Positions 1-6,282 of a DNA stretch of 6,398 nt are shown here, piece by piece. Under the pieces are notes generated by a model, which did no database searches, was not told where the DNA came from, and worked only from the letters and a program-made list of their open reading frames with translations. Positions within the stretch are counted from its first letter, which is position 1. Every line of letters starts with the position of its first letter. The stretch comes from Actinomycetota bacterium (GTDB lineage Bacteria; Actinomycetota; Thermoleophilia; Gaiellales; Gaiellaceae), in the NCBI GenBank assembly GCA_016870235.1, contig VGCB01000168.1, positions 1 through 6,398 of the forward strand, written 5' to 3'. A program made the translations under genes and the position numbers.

Positions 1-15
1 CGAGCACGGACCCCG

Positions 16-1014
16 TCAGAGGTTGTGACACGCCACCCACCTTCCCGGTCGCAGCTCGCGGAGGGCGGGCGGCTCGGCGCGACACACGTCCGAGACGAGC
101 TCGCAGCGATCGGCGAACGGACACTGATTCCCGATAGCTCCGGGCTCCGGGATGCGGCCCGGGATGAACGCGATCCCGCTCTCGTCGGTGAGCGAGCGGA
201 CGAGTCCGCGCGTGTACGGGTTGAGGGGATCGGAGAGGACGTCGCCGGTGTCCCCGATCTCGAGCACGACGCCGGCGTAGAGCACGGCCACGATCTCCGA
301 CATTGCGCGGATCACTGCGAGGTCGTGCGAGATCAGGAGCAGCGCGGCGCCGCGCTCGCGCGCCGAGTCGGCCATCACCTCGAGCACCTGCGCCTGGATC
401 GTGGCGTCGAGGCCCGTCGTCGGCTCGTCCGCGATCAGGAGCGACGGGTCGCAGATGAGCGCGGTCGCGATCACGGCGCGCTGGGCCATGCCACCGCTCA
501 GCTGGTGCGGGTGGCTGCGCGCGCGCACCTCGGCATCGGCGATGCCCAGCGCGTCGAGAAGCGCGACGGCCCGCTCCCACGCCTCGCCGCGCGTCACCTC
601 CGTGTGCGCGCGGCACACGTTCGCGATCTGCTCCCCCACCGTGAGCAGCGGGTTCAGCGAGCCGACCGCGTTCTGGTAGACGATGCCGATCTCGCGGCCG
701 CGGATCCCCTGGAGCTCGCGTTCCGAGAGCGTCGTCAGCTCGCGGCCGCCGAACGCGATCGAGCCCTCGGTGCGCACGACGCCGCTCGGCAGCAGGCCGA
801 GGATCGCGCTCGCGGTCATGCTCTTGCCCGAGCCGCTCTCGCCGACGACGCCGACACGCGCGCCCCGGGGGACGACGAGCTCGACCCCGCGCAGGAGAGG
901 CACGCCGCCGCTTCGCGAGTGGGCCGCCACCCACAGCCCGCTGATCTCGAGCAGCGGCTCGGCGGCCAGGCCGGCGAGGGGCCGCGACGGGCCGGTCAGG
1001 GGCTCAGCTCGCAT
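16..1014 (-). CDS. dppD: ABC transporter ATP-binding protein, DppD/OppD type
   Basis: 332 residues, full length for the family. The ATG at 1014 lies inside the last codons of the permease gene; the sequence before it (GAGCAGGTGGT) is only a moderate ribosome binding site, so translation is probably coupled. All nucleotide-binding elements are intact: Walker A GESGSGKS (58-65), Q-loop Gln 114 in VYQNAVGSLNP, ABC signature LSGGMAQR (172-179), Walker B LLIADE (192-197) with catalytic Glu 197, D-loop GLD (201-203) and H-loop His 230. The C-terminal oligopeptide/dipeptide domain carries four cysteines at 298, 304, 311 and 329 (CPFADRC...C...C). In related dipeptide importers this motif binds a [4Fe-4S] cluster. 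The protein hydrolyses ATP on the cytoplasmic face to drive uptake through the two permeases. Members of this class normally work as a heterodimer with a DppF-type ATPase, which is expected just beyond position 1. Confidence 0.96.
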   Translation of the reverse strand: MRAEPLTGPSRPLAGLAAEPLLEISGLWVAAHSRSGGVPLLRGVELVVPRGARVGVVGESGSGKSMTASAILGLLPSGVVRTEGSIAFGGRELTTLSERELQGIRGREIGIVYQNAVGSLNPLLTVGEQIANVCRAHTEVTRGEAWERAVALLDALGIADAEVRARSHPHQLSGGMAQRAVIATALICDPSLLIADEPTTGLDATIQAQVLEVMADSARERGAALLLISHDLAVIRAMSEIVAVLYAGVVLEIGDTGDVLSDPLNPYTRGLVRSLTDESGIAFIPGRIPEPGAIGNQCPFADRCELVSDVCRAEPPALRELRPGRWVACHNL

Positions 1015-1846
1015 ACCACCTGCTCAGCTGCCGGCCGATGCCGCCGAACGCGAACACCGCGACGATGATGGCGAGGCCGGGGAAGAGCACCGGCCACCAC
1101 TCGCCGTAGATGATCCCGCCGGCGCCGACCTGGATCATCGACCCCCACTCGGGCTCCGGCTTCGGGACGCCCTGGCCGATGAAGGCGAGCCCGGCCACGA
1201 TCTGGATCGCGTAGGCGCACGAGAGCGAGACCTGGGAGGAGAACGGCCCGAGCGCGTTCGGCAGCACGTGGCGCGCGATGATCCTGGTGGGCCCGAGCCC
1301 GGCGCAGCGTGCGGCCGCGATGAAGTCGCTCGCGTGGAGCGGCAGCACGACCGACCGCGTCAGGCGCAGGAAGATCGGCACGTTGCCGAAGGCGATGATC
1401 CCGACGAGGACGCCGCGGGAGTTGCCGGCCGCCGCGAAGACCATGAGCGCGAAGAGCAGGAACGGCAGCGCCTGCGCCATGTCCGAGATGCGGGAGAGCA
1501 CGTCGTCGACGATCCCGCCGAGGTACCCGGCCGCCGCCCCGACGGGGACGCCGATCGCCGCCCCGATGAGGACGCCCACGATCGCGATCGTAAGGTCCGT
1601 CCGCGCTCCCCAAAGGACGCGGGAGAAGACGTCCATGCCGTTCGTGTCGGTGCCGAAGAGGTGATCCCACGACGGCGACAGGAGCTTGGCGTCGAGATCG
1701 GCGGTGACGGGGTCGTACGGCGCGATCCACGGCGCCAGCAGCGCGAGCAGGATCAGCCCGAACAGGATGAGCCAGTAGACGGTGAGGAACGGCGAGAGCC
1801 GCGAGACCCAGGCGCGAGGCGCTTCGGCGGTCAGGACCTGGCTCAT
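1004..1846 (-). CDS. dppC: ABC transporter permease, DppC/OppC type
   Basis: 280 residues. I prefer the ATG at 1846, seven bases after the dppB-type stop, with GGGGGAAGGG at 1867-1858 as a possible but rather distant ribosome binding site. An ATG at 1873 would add nine residues overlapping the upstream gene and is less likely. The N-terminal OppC domain is clear: one membrane segment (about 20-40), APYDP (42-46) and HLFGTDTNGMDVFSRVLWGA (62-81). The main transmembrane region follows, with segments near 85-108, 125-140, 145-165, 207-226 and 252-270. The EAA loop is DFIAAARCAGLGPTRIIARH (174-193) followed by VLPN. GLAFIGQGVPKPEPEWGSMI (219-238) is the usual loop before the last membrane helix. 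The C-terminus ends GGIGRQLSRWYAS instead of the common GDGLRDxLDPR; neither alternative frame restores that motif, so this is real divergence, not a frameshift. The gene overlaps the ATPase gene by 11 bases. Confidence 0.94.
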   Translation of the reverse strand: MSQVLTAEAPRAWVSRLSPFLTVYWLILFGLILLALLAPWIAPYDPVTADLDAKLLSPSWDHLFGTDTNGMDVFSRVLWGARTDLTIAIVGVLIGAAIGVPVGAAAGYLGGIVDDVLSRISDMAQALPFLLFALMVFAAAGNSRGVLVGIIAFGNVPIFLRLTRSVVLPLHASDFIAAARCAGLGPTRIIARHVLPNALGPFSSQVSLSCAYAIQIVAGLAFIGQGVPKPEPEWGSMIQVGAGGIIYGEWWPVLFPGLAIIVAVFAFGGIGRQLSRWYAS

Positions 1847-1853
1847 CGACGGC

Positions 1854-2975
1854 TCAGCCCTTCCCCCGCACACGCGGGTCGACCGCCATCGACACCAGGT
1901 CCGCGATCAGGTACGCGAGCACGTAGACCGCCGCCGCGAGGATCGTGACCCCGACCACGGGCTCGTAGTCGGAGCGCTCCATGCTGTCGACCGCATAGAG
2001 GCCGATCCCGGGCCACGCGAACACGTTCTCGACGAGGACGGTGCCACCGAGGAGGAACCCGAACGTCATCGCCGTCATCGAGAGGACGGGGAGGAGCGCG
2101 TTCCGGAGCGCGTACTGCCAGGTGATCGTCCGCTGCGGCAGCCCGAGGCTCCGGGCGCTGCGGATGAAGTCGCTCTGCAGGACCGAGATCATGCTGTTCC
2201 GGGTCAGCTGCAGGATCGGCGGGCAGGCGGTGATCGCAAGGGTCACGGCGGGCAGCACCAGGCGCGAGAGCGCCTCGCCGAGCGTGCCCCATTGGCCCGC
2301 GAGCACCGCGTCGATGACGACGAAGCCGGTGCGATCGGGCGGCGGCTCCGTGCCGATCCCGAGCTCGCCGACGGGCGTCGGCGCGACTCCCAGGTGGTAG
2401 TAGAAGACGTAGATGAGCAGGAGCCCGAGCAGGAAGCTCGGGATCGCGACGCCGAACTCGACGATGCTCTGGCTGATACGGTCGACGATGCCGCGCGGGC
2501 GGAGCGCCGAGATGACGCCGAGCGGGATCGTCCACAGGAGCCCGAGGAACATCGCCGCCACCGACAGCTCGAGCGTGGCCGGGAAGCGGTTCCAGATCTC
2601 GTCCGCGACCGGCCGTTGCGTGAACTGCGAGACGCCGAAATCGCCCTGGGAGAGGTTGCCGAGGTAGTCGACGAACTGCACGACGATCGACCGGTCGTAG
2701 CCAAGCTGGGCCCGGAGCTCGGCCACGTTCTCCTCGCTCGCGCGCTGACCGAGGATGAGGTAGACGGGATCGCCGATCAGGCGCGTGACCACGAACACGA
2801 CGAGCACCACGCCGAGGATCGCGATGACCGCTGTCAGGAGCCGGCGGCCGATGTAGAGCGTCCAGCGGCCGATCGTCGCCCAGACGGACGTGGCAGCGCC
2901 GGCCCGGTCGCCCTCCGTCCGATCGCCTGCGGAGAGGCGATCGGACGGAGGGAGCTCCGGGCTCGGCGCTTCCAC
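1854..2975 (-). CDS. dppB: ABC transporter permease, DppB/OppB type
   Basis: 373 residues from a GTG at 2975, which lies five bases after the binding-protein stop with a weak GAAGAG nine bases upstream. In this frame no ATG, GTG or TTG occurs between that GTG and the conserved start of the fold, YIGRRLL (41-47). The protein therefore carries about 38 extra hydrophilic residues rich in Pro, Asp, Arg and Glu, part of them encoded by the hairpin. Visible membrane segments are near 46-64, 134-157, 172-193, 236-254, 297-318 and 340-363. The cytoplasmic EAA loop that docks on the ATPase is DFIRSARSLGLPQRTITWQY (269-288) with ALRN following. Other family marks are LGYDRSIVVQFVDYLGNL (91-108), FPATLELS (131-138), VLVENVFAWPGIG (313-325) and a C-terminal VDPRVRG (365-371). 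It pairs with the DppC-type permease to form the inner-membrane channel. The symbol denotes the family; the substrate need not be dipeptides. Confidence 0.93.
   Translation of the reverse strand: MEAPSPELPPSDRLSAGDRTEGDRAGAATSVWATIGRWTLYIGRRLLTAVIAILGVVLVVFVVTRLIGDPVYLILGQRASEENVAELRAQLGYDRSIVVQFVDYLGNLSQGDFGVSQFTQRPVADEIWNRFPATLELSVAAMFLGLLWTIPLGVISALRPRGIVDRISQSIVEFGVAIPSFLLGLLLIYVFYYHLGVAPTPVGELGIGTEPPPDRTGFVVIDAVLAGQWGTLGEALSRLVLPAVTLAITACPPILQLTRNSMISVLQSDFIRSARSLGLPQRTITWQYALRNALLPVLSMTAMTFGFLLGGTVLVENVFAWPGIGLYAVDSMERSDYEPVVGVTILAAAVYVLAYLIADLVSMAVDPRVRGKG
2911..2952 (-). repeat. Perfect 18-bp inverted repeat / mRNA hairpin between binding protein and permease
   Basis: On the plus strand, 2911-2928 (CCCTCCGTCCGATCGCCT) is exactly complementary to 2935-2952, with a 6-base loop GCGGAG (2929-2934). 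In the transcript this forms an uninterrupted 18-bp GC-rich stem that begins 28 bases after the binding-protein stop codon. No run of U follows it; the downstream RNA continues CGACCGGGCC, so it does not look like a classical intrinsic terminator. In other transporter operons (malE-malF, hisJ) hairpins at this same position protect the upstream binding-protein message and reduce permease expression; I infer a similar role here. If the permease starts at the GTG at 2975, the hairpin lies within its codons 8-22. Confidence 0.85.
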
Positions 2976-2980
2976 CGGGG

Positions 2981-4624
2981 CTAGCTCTTCGGCCGGAAGT
3001 GCCGGTACGTCATCAGGCCGTCCGGCTCGTAGAGGAAGCCGGTGAGGTCGTCGCGCATCGGGAGCAGGAAGTTCGGCTCGCCGAGCGAGATCAACGGCAC
3101 GTCCTGGTTCAGCTGCCGCTGGATCTGGCCGGCGAGGCGCCGCCGCGTGTTCGTGTCGGTCGTGCTCGCGAGGCCCTGCACCGCCTTGTCGACGACGGGG
3201 CTCGAGTACTTGAACCAGTTGATCACGGCCTTCGTGTCGAACCAGAGGAAGCAGTGGTAGTACGGGTCGTCGACGAACGAGCCGAAGTTCGACCCGATCC
3301 ACGCCTGCATCGAGCGCTTGCCGAGGTTCTCCTGGAACTTGGAGGCCGCGAGCGTCTTGATGTTCATCGTGATCCCGACCTCGCGCAGAGCCGTCTGCAC
3401 CGGGATCGCGAGGGCCTGCGCGTCGGCGTCGGCCTGGCTGATCTCGCAGTCGAAGCTGAACCCGTTCGGCTGACCACCCTCGCCGAGGAGCTTCTTCGCC
3501 TGGGCCGGGTTCGTGCGGTACGGCCACGGGTTGTCCTGGAACCACACCGAGTTCCGCGGCCAGACGCCCTTCGCCATCTTCGCCTCGCCGCGGAGCACCG
3601 TCTTCACGAGCTGCTCGTACGGGATCGCGTAGGCGACGGCCTGGCGCAGCTTCACGTTGTTGAACGGGGGCTTGTCCTGCACGAACGCGAAGAAGTCCTG
3701 CGCGATCGTGTCGGCGGAGATCACCCGGACGCCGGACACGCCCTTGAGGCGGGTCGACGCCTCGGCGCTCAGGTCGGCGGCGATGTCGATGTCGCCCTGC
3801 CGGAGCAGCAGGACGCGGTCGTCCGGCGAGGGGATCACCTGCAGCACGACCGTCTGGTAGTACGGCTTCGGGCCCCAGTACCGCGGGTTCGCCTTGAGGA
3901 CGAGCCGCGAGCCGGGGTTGTAGCTGTCGATCAGGTAGGCGCCGGTGGGAGCGGCGTTCCGCGAGACCCAGTCCGAGCCCCACGGGTCCTTGCTCGTGCT
4001 GTTCTTCTTCACGATCGATGTGTCGAGGAGGCCGGCGTCCTGGTCGCGGAGGAGCGGGCCGAGGATCGCGGACGGCCGCGGCAGCGTGATCTCGACCTCC
4101 TGCTTGGAGATCTTCTTCAGCTGCGAGAGCTTCGTGATCCCCATCGTGTTCCAGATGAAGAGCGCGCCTAACTTGAGCTCGATCGACCGCTGCACGCGCC
4201 AGATGAAGTCGTCGGCCGTCAGCGGCTGCCCGCTCGGCAGCGTCACCTCGCGCAGCTTCGCGCGGATCCGCTTGCCGCCGTCGAGCACCTGCAGGCTCTC
4301 GAACGCCTCGCCGGCAACGGGCTTCGTGAGGTCGGCCCGCAGGTAGCCCTTGCCGGTGTCCTTGATCGCGTAGCGGACCCACTGCGCGTACGTGTTCTTC
4401 AGGGTCTCGTTCGCGCGGGTGGCCTGCCCCTTCTCGGGGTCGAGCGTCTGCGGGTCGGTCGAGACGCCGATCGTCAGCGTCGTGCTCGCCGCGGCCCCGC
4501 GCTTGAGAGCGGCGCTCGCGACGCCCGTCCCGGCGGCGCCGGAGAGCAGCGCGCCGCCGACAACCGCCCCGCCGCCGAGCTTGAGGAAGTCCCGCCGGTC
4601 GGTCGACCGCGTGGGATCGATCAT
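2981..4624 (-). CDS. ABC transporter family-5 solute-binding protein with Tat signal peptide
   Basis: 547 residues, typical for the peptide/nickel-type (SBP_bac_5) binding proteins. The ATG at 4624 is set by the ATGA overlap with hyuB, a strong upstream GGGAGGAG, and the signal peptide that starts there. The signal carries a twin-arginine motif, DRRDFLK (9-15), then a Gly/Ala-rich hydrophobic stretch (16-37) and a probable cleavage site after ASA (36-38). No lipobox cysteine is present; the only cysteines are at 393 and 458. So the protein should be exported folded by Tat and be soluble outside the membrane. Family marks: LTIGVSTDPQTLDPE (50-64), SGQPLTADDFIWRVQRS (131-147), APTGAYLIDSYNPGSRLVLK (225-244) running into ANPRYWG (245-251), LLRQGDIDI (273-281), and LRQAVAYAI (326-334). 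It captures the substrate and delivers it to the two permeases encoded next. Annotated relatives bind peptides, nickel, glutathione or sugars, so the ligand cannot be named. The hydantoinase neighbours suggest an amide or cyclic amide compound. Confidence 0.95.
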   Translation of the reverse strand: MIDPTRSTDRRDFLKLGGGAVVGGALLSGAAGTGVASAALKRGAAASTTLTIGVSTDPQTLDPEKGQATRANETLKNTYAQWVRYAIKDTGKGYLRADLTKPVAGEAFESLQVLDGGKRIRAKLREVTLPSGQPLTADDFIWRVQRSIELKLGALFIWNTMGITKLSQLKKISKQEVEITLPRPSAILGPLLRDQDAGLLDTSIVKKNSTSKDPWGSDWVSRNAAPTGAYLIDSYNPGSRLVLKANPRYWGPKPYYQTVVLQVIPSPDDRVLLLRQGDIDIAADLSAEASTRLKGVSGVRVISADTIAQDFFAFVQDKPPFNNVKLRQAVAYAIPYEQLVKTVLRGEAKMAKGVWPRNSVWFQDNPWPYRTNPAQAKKLLGEGGQPNGFSFDCEISQADADAQALAIPVQTALREVGITMNIKTLAASKFQENLGKRSMQAWIGSNFGSFVDDPYYHCFLWFDTKAVINWFKYSSPVVDKAVQGLASTTDTNTRRRLAGQIQRQLNQDVPLISLGEPNFLLPMRDDLTGFLYEPDGLMTYRHFRPKS

Positions 4625-6282
4625 GATCTCCTCCCAGGTTCGGTCCCGGCCTCTTCGACGAGGCCGAGACGGATGTCCGCCGCGATGAGCTCGGGCGGTC
4701 GCTTCGACGGCTCCCCCCAGCCGCCGCCTCCTCCGGTACGGACGTCGAGGATCGTCCCCGCCGGAACCGGCACTGCGTTGCACTTGAGGACGAGCTCCGG
4801 CTCGCCCCCCGGGCGCGTCACGTACACCTCGGGCGGCGCGCCCGCCTCGCCGCCCGCGAGCCCCCACGACGGGGTCGAGTGGCGCTCGAACCAGAGGCTC
4901 AGGAGGCACGGCTCGAGCGCCTCGTACACGCGGACGATCCCGAGGCCGCCGCGGTGAGCGCCCGCTCCGCCCGATCCCTCGCGCAGCGCGTGGCGGTGCA
5001 CGACGAGCGGATACCGGTGCTCCATCGTCTCGACCGGGAAGTTCTTGAAGTCGCCGGCGGCCGAATGGATCAGCGCGCTCTCGCCGTCACCGCCGGGATG
5101 CGCGCCCCAGCCGCCGACGAGGGACTCGCCCGAGAGGTACGGCGGCCGGCCCTTCGCGTTGACGAACATGACGTTCCACGAGTCGCCGACGTGCCCGGCC
5201 GCGGTGCGCTCCGGGATCGCGTCCGAGAGTGCCCGCACCATCAGGTCCATCGCCAGCATCAGATGGGGACCGTAATGGAGGAAGGCGGCCGTCGGCGTCG
5301 CGTCGAAGCAGCTTCCCGGCGGGACGCGGATCTCGAGGTTGCGGAAGTTGCCGCCACACACGGGCTCGCGCGGGTTGACGAGGAACTTGAACGCCTGCTG
5401 GATCGCCGAGTGGGTCTGCACGAGCCCGCTGTTGATGCTGCCCTCGCACTCGGGATTGGAGCCGGCGAGGTCGACGACCATGCGGTCGCCGTCGACCGTG
5501 ACCGTCACCGCCACCTTGACCGGCCGGTCGGAGATTCCGTCGCCGTCGAGCCAACCCTCGGCCGCGTAGGCGCCGTCGGGGATCGACGCGATGGAGGCCC
5601 GGTCGTCGCGCTCCGCCTGCGCGAAGAAGCGCTCGATCGCCGCGTCGACCTGCTCCCAGCCGTAGCGCCGCACGATCGCCTGGAAGCGCTCCGCGCCGGT
5701 GCGGCAGGCCGTGATCTCCGCCATCAGGTCGCCGACGAGCGAGCCGGGGAAACGGGAGTTGAGCGCGAGGATGTCGACGAGCTGCTGGTCGAGCCTGCCG
5801 CCCACGACGATCCGGACGGGCGGGATGCGCAGGCCCTCCTGGAAGATGCTCGTCGAGTCGGAGACATAACCGGCGTCCTTCGCCCCGACGTCGTTCCAGT
5901 GCGCCTTGGCGCCGCTGAAGCCGCGGAGCGCCCCGTCGAGGAAGATCGGCTGGAAGACGGTGACGTCGTTCAGGTGACTGCCGCAGATCGCCGAGTCGTT
6001 GACGATCCAGACGTCCCCCTCGCAGAAGGCGTCCGCGCCCTTGAGGGCGAGCACCGCCTTGATCGAGCCGCCGAGGCTGCCGAGGAAGAAGGGCAGGCCG
6101 GGCGCCTGCCCGAGCAGGTCGCCGCGCGCGTCGTAGATCCCGACCGCGCAGTCCTTCATCTCGTAGATGACCGGGCTGTACGCCGACCGGTAGAGGTTGC
6201 GGCGCATCTGCTCGGCGCCGGACATGAAGGCGTGCCGCACGACCTCGACGGTGGCCGGGCTCGGCGCCGCGGTCGCCGTCAT
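4621..6282 (-). CDS. hyuB: Hydantoinase B / 5-oxoprolinase-type subunit (HyuB family)
   Basis: 553 residues, full length for the family (usually about 520-590). The ATG at 6282 is chosen because it overlaps the hyuA stop and has GGAG at 6294-6291, eight bases upstream; a longer open frame to 6357 only runs back into hyuA. Family marks in order: a conserved N-terminal helix with RRNLYRSAYSPVIYEMKD (27-44); GDVWIVNDSAICGSHLNDVT (89-108), the counterpart of the usual NDPYxxGTHLxDVT block; AHWNDVGAKDAG (127-138) followed by IFQEGLRIPP (146-155); a Gly-rich GGAGAHRGGLG stretch (438-448); FERHSTPSWGLAGG (465-478); and the TGGGGGWGEP block (516-525) found near the end of HyuB proteins. No signal peptide or membrane segment is visible, so it is cytoplasmic. 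With HyuA it should form the enzyme that hydrolyses (or carboxylates) a cyclic amide-like substrate, usually with ATP. Known relatives include N-methylhydantoinase, 5-oxoprolinase, caprolactamase and acetophenone carboxylase; which applies here is undetermined. Its stop overlaps the start of the transporter binding protein by ATGA, tying enzyme and uptake together. Confidence 0.95.
   Translation of the reverse strand: MTATAAPSPATVEVVRHAFMSGAEQMRRNLYRSAYSPVIYEMKDCAVGIYDARGDLLGQAPGLPFFLGSLGGSIKAVLALKGADAFCEGDVWIVNDSAICGSHLNDVTVFQPIFLDGALRGFSGAKAHWNDVGAKDAGYVSDSTSIFQEGLRIPPVRIVVGGRLDQQLVDILALNSRFPGSLVGDLMAEITACRTGAERFQAIVRRYGWEQVDAAIERFFAQAERDDRASIASIPDGAYAAEGWLDGDGISDRPVKVAVTVTVDGDRMVVDLAGSNPECEGSINSGLVQTHSAIQQAFKFLVNPREPVCGGNFRNLEIRVPPGSCFDATPTAAFLHYGPHLMLAMDLMVRALSDAIPERTAAGHVGDSWNVMFVNAKGRPPYLSGESLVGGWGAHPGGDGESALIHSAAGDFKNFPVETMEHRYPLVVHRHALREGSGGAGAHRGGLGIVRVYEALEPCLLSLWFERHSTPSWGLAGGEAGAPPEVYVTRPGGEPELVLKCNAVPVPAGTILDVRTGGGGGWGEPSKRPPELIAADIRLGLVEEAGTEPGRRS
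4628..4635 (-). promoter_or_regulatory. Ribosome binding site of the solute-binding protein gene
   Basis: The minus strand reads GGGAGGAG immediately before ATC-ATG, giving 3-5 bases between the Shine-Dalgarno core and the ATG at 4624. This is the strongest purine-rich site in the window. It fixes the binding-protein start inside an open frame that otherwise runs back to 4909. It also fits high expression of the binding protein, which ABC importers need in excess of their membrane parts. Confidence 0.75.
4647..4666 (-). repeat. Short 7-bp inverted repeat at the end of hyuB
   Basis: On the plus strand CGGCCTC (4647-4653) is complementary to GAGGCCG (4660-4666) with a 6-base loop. It lies within the last codons of hyuB and ends about 11 bases before the binding-protein Shine-Dalgarno. 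It is fully coding and short, and such stems arise by chance in DNA this rich in GC. A local effect on coupling between the hydantoinase and binding-protein genes is possible but weakly supported. Confidence 0.3.

Noticed and set aside
1..15. Possible start of the next (DppF-type) ATPase at a GTG at 7-5 on the minus strand
   Set aside because: The position after the stop at 16-18 is plausible, but only two complete codons would be visible and there is no clear ribosome binding site, so it cannot be called.
25..1068. Plus-strand open frame of 347 codons opposite the ATPase gene
   Set aside because: The protein is Arg/Asp/Ala-rich low-complexity sequence with no recognisable fold and lies opposite a gene with intact ABC motifs. 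It is a high-GC antisense shadow.
1847..1873. Longer DppC-type start at ATG 1873 (nine more residues)
   Set aside because: It would overlap the upstream permease gene by 20 bases, and its extra residues (MCGGRAEPS) do not resemble the family N-terminus. ATG 1846 fits the gene spacing better.
683..1948. Plus-strand open frame of 421 codons opposite the DppC-type permease
   Set aside because: It is composed largely of Arg, Asp, Glu, Pro and Gly with no domain signature, and spans several real gene junctions on the other strand. Same shadow effect.
2911..2952. Hairpin as a classical rho-independent terminator ending the transcript
   Set aside because: No U-tract follows the stem on either strand and the permease genes continue at once, so full termination here would silence the rest of the importer.
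1782..4171. Plus-strand open frames of 400 and 390 codons opposite the DppB-type permease and binding protein
   Set aside because: Both are charged low-complexity translations lacking recognisable motifs; the opposite strand carries well-conserved family sequences throughout.
2976..4382. Upstream continuation of the DppB-type open frame giving an 842-residue protein
   Set aside because: The part before 2975 is an out-of-frame reading of the binding-protein gene and has no permease or binding-protein motifs. It is not a fusion.
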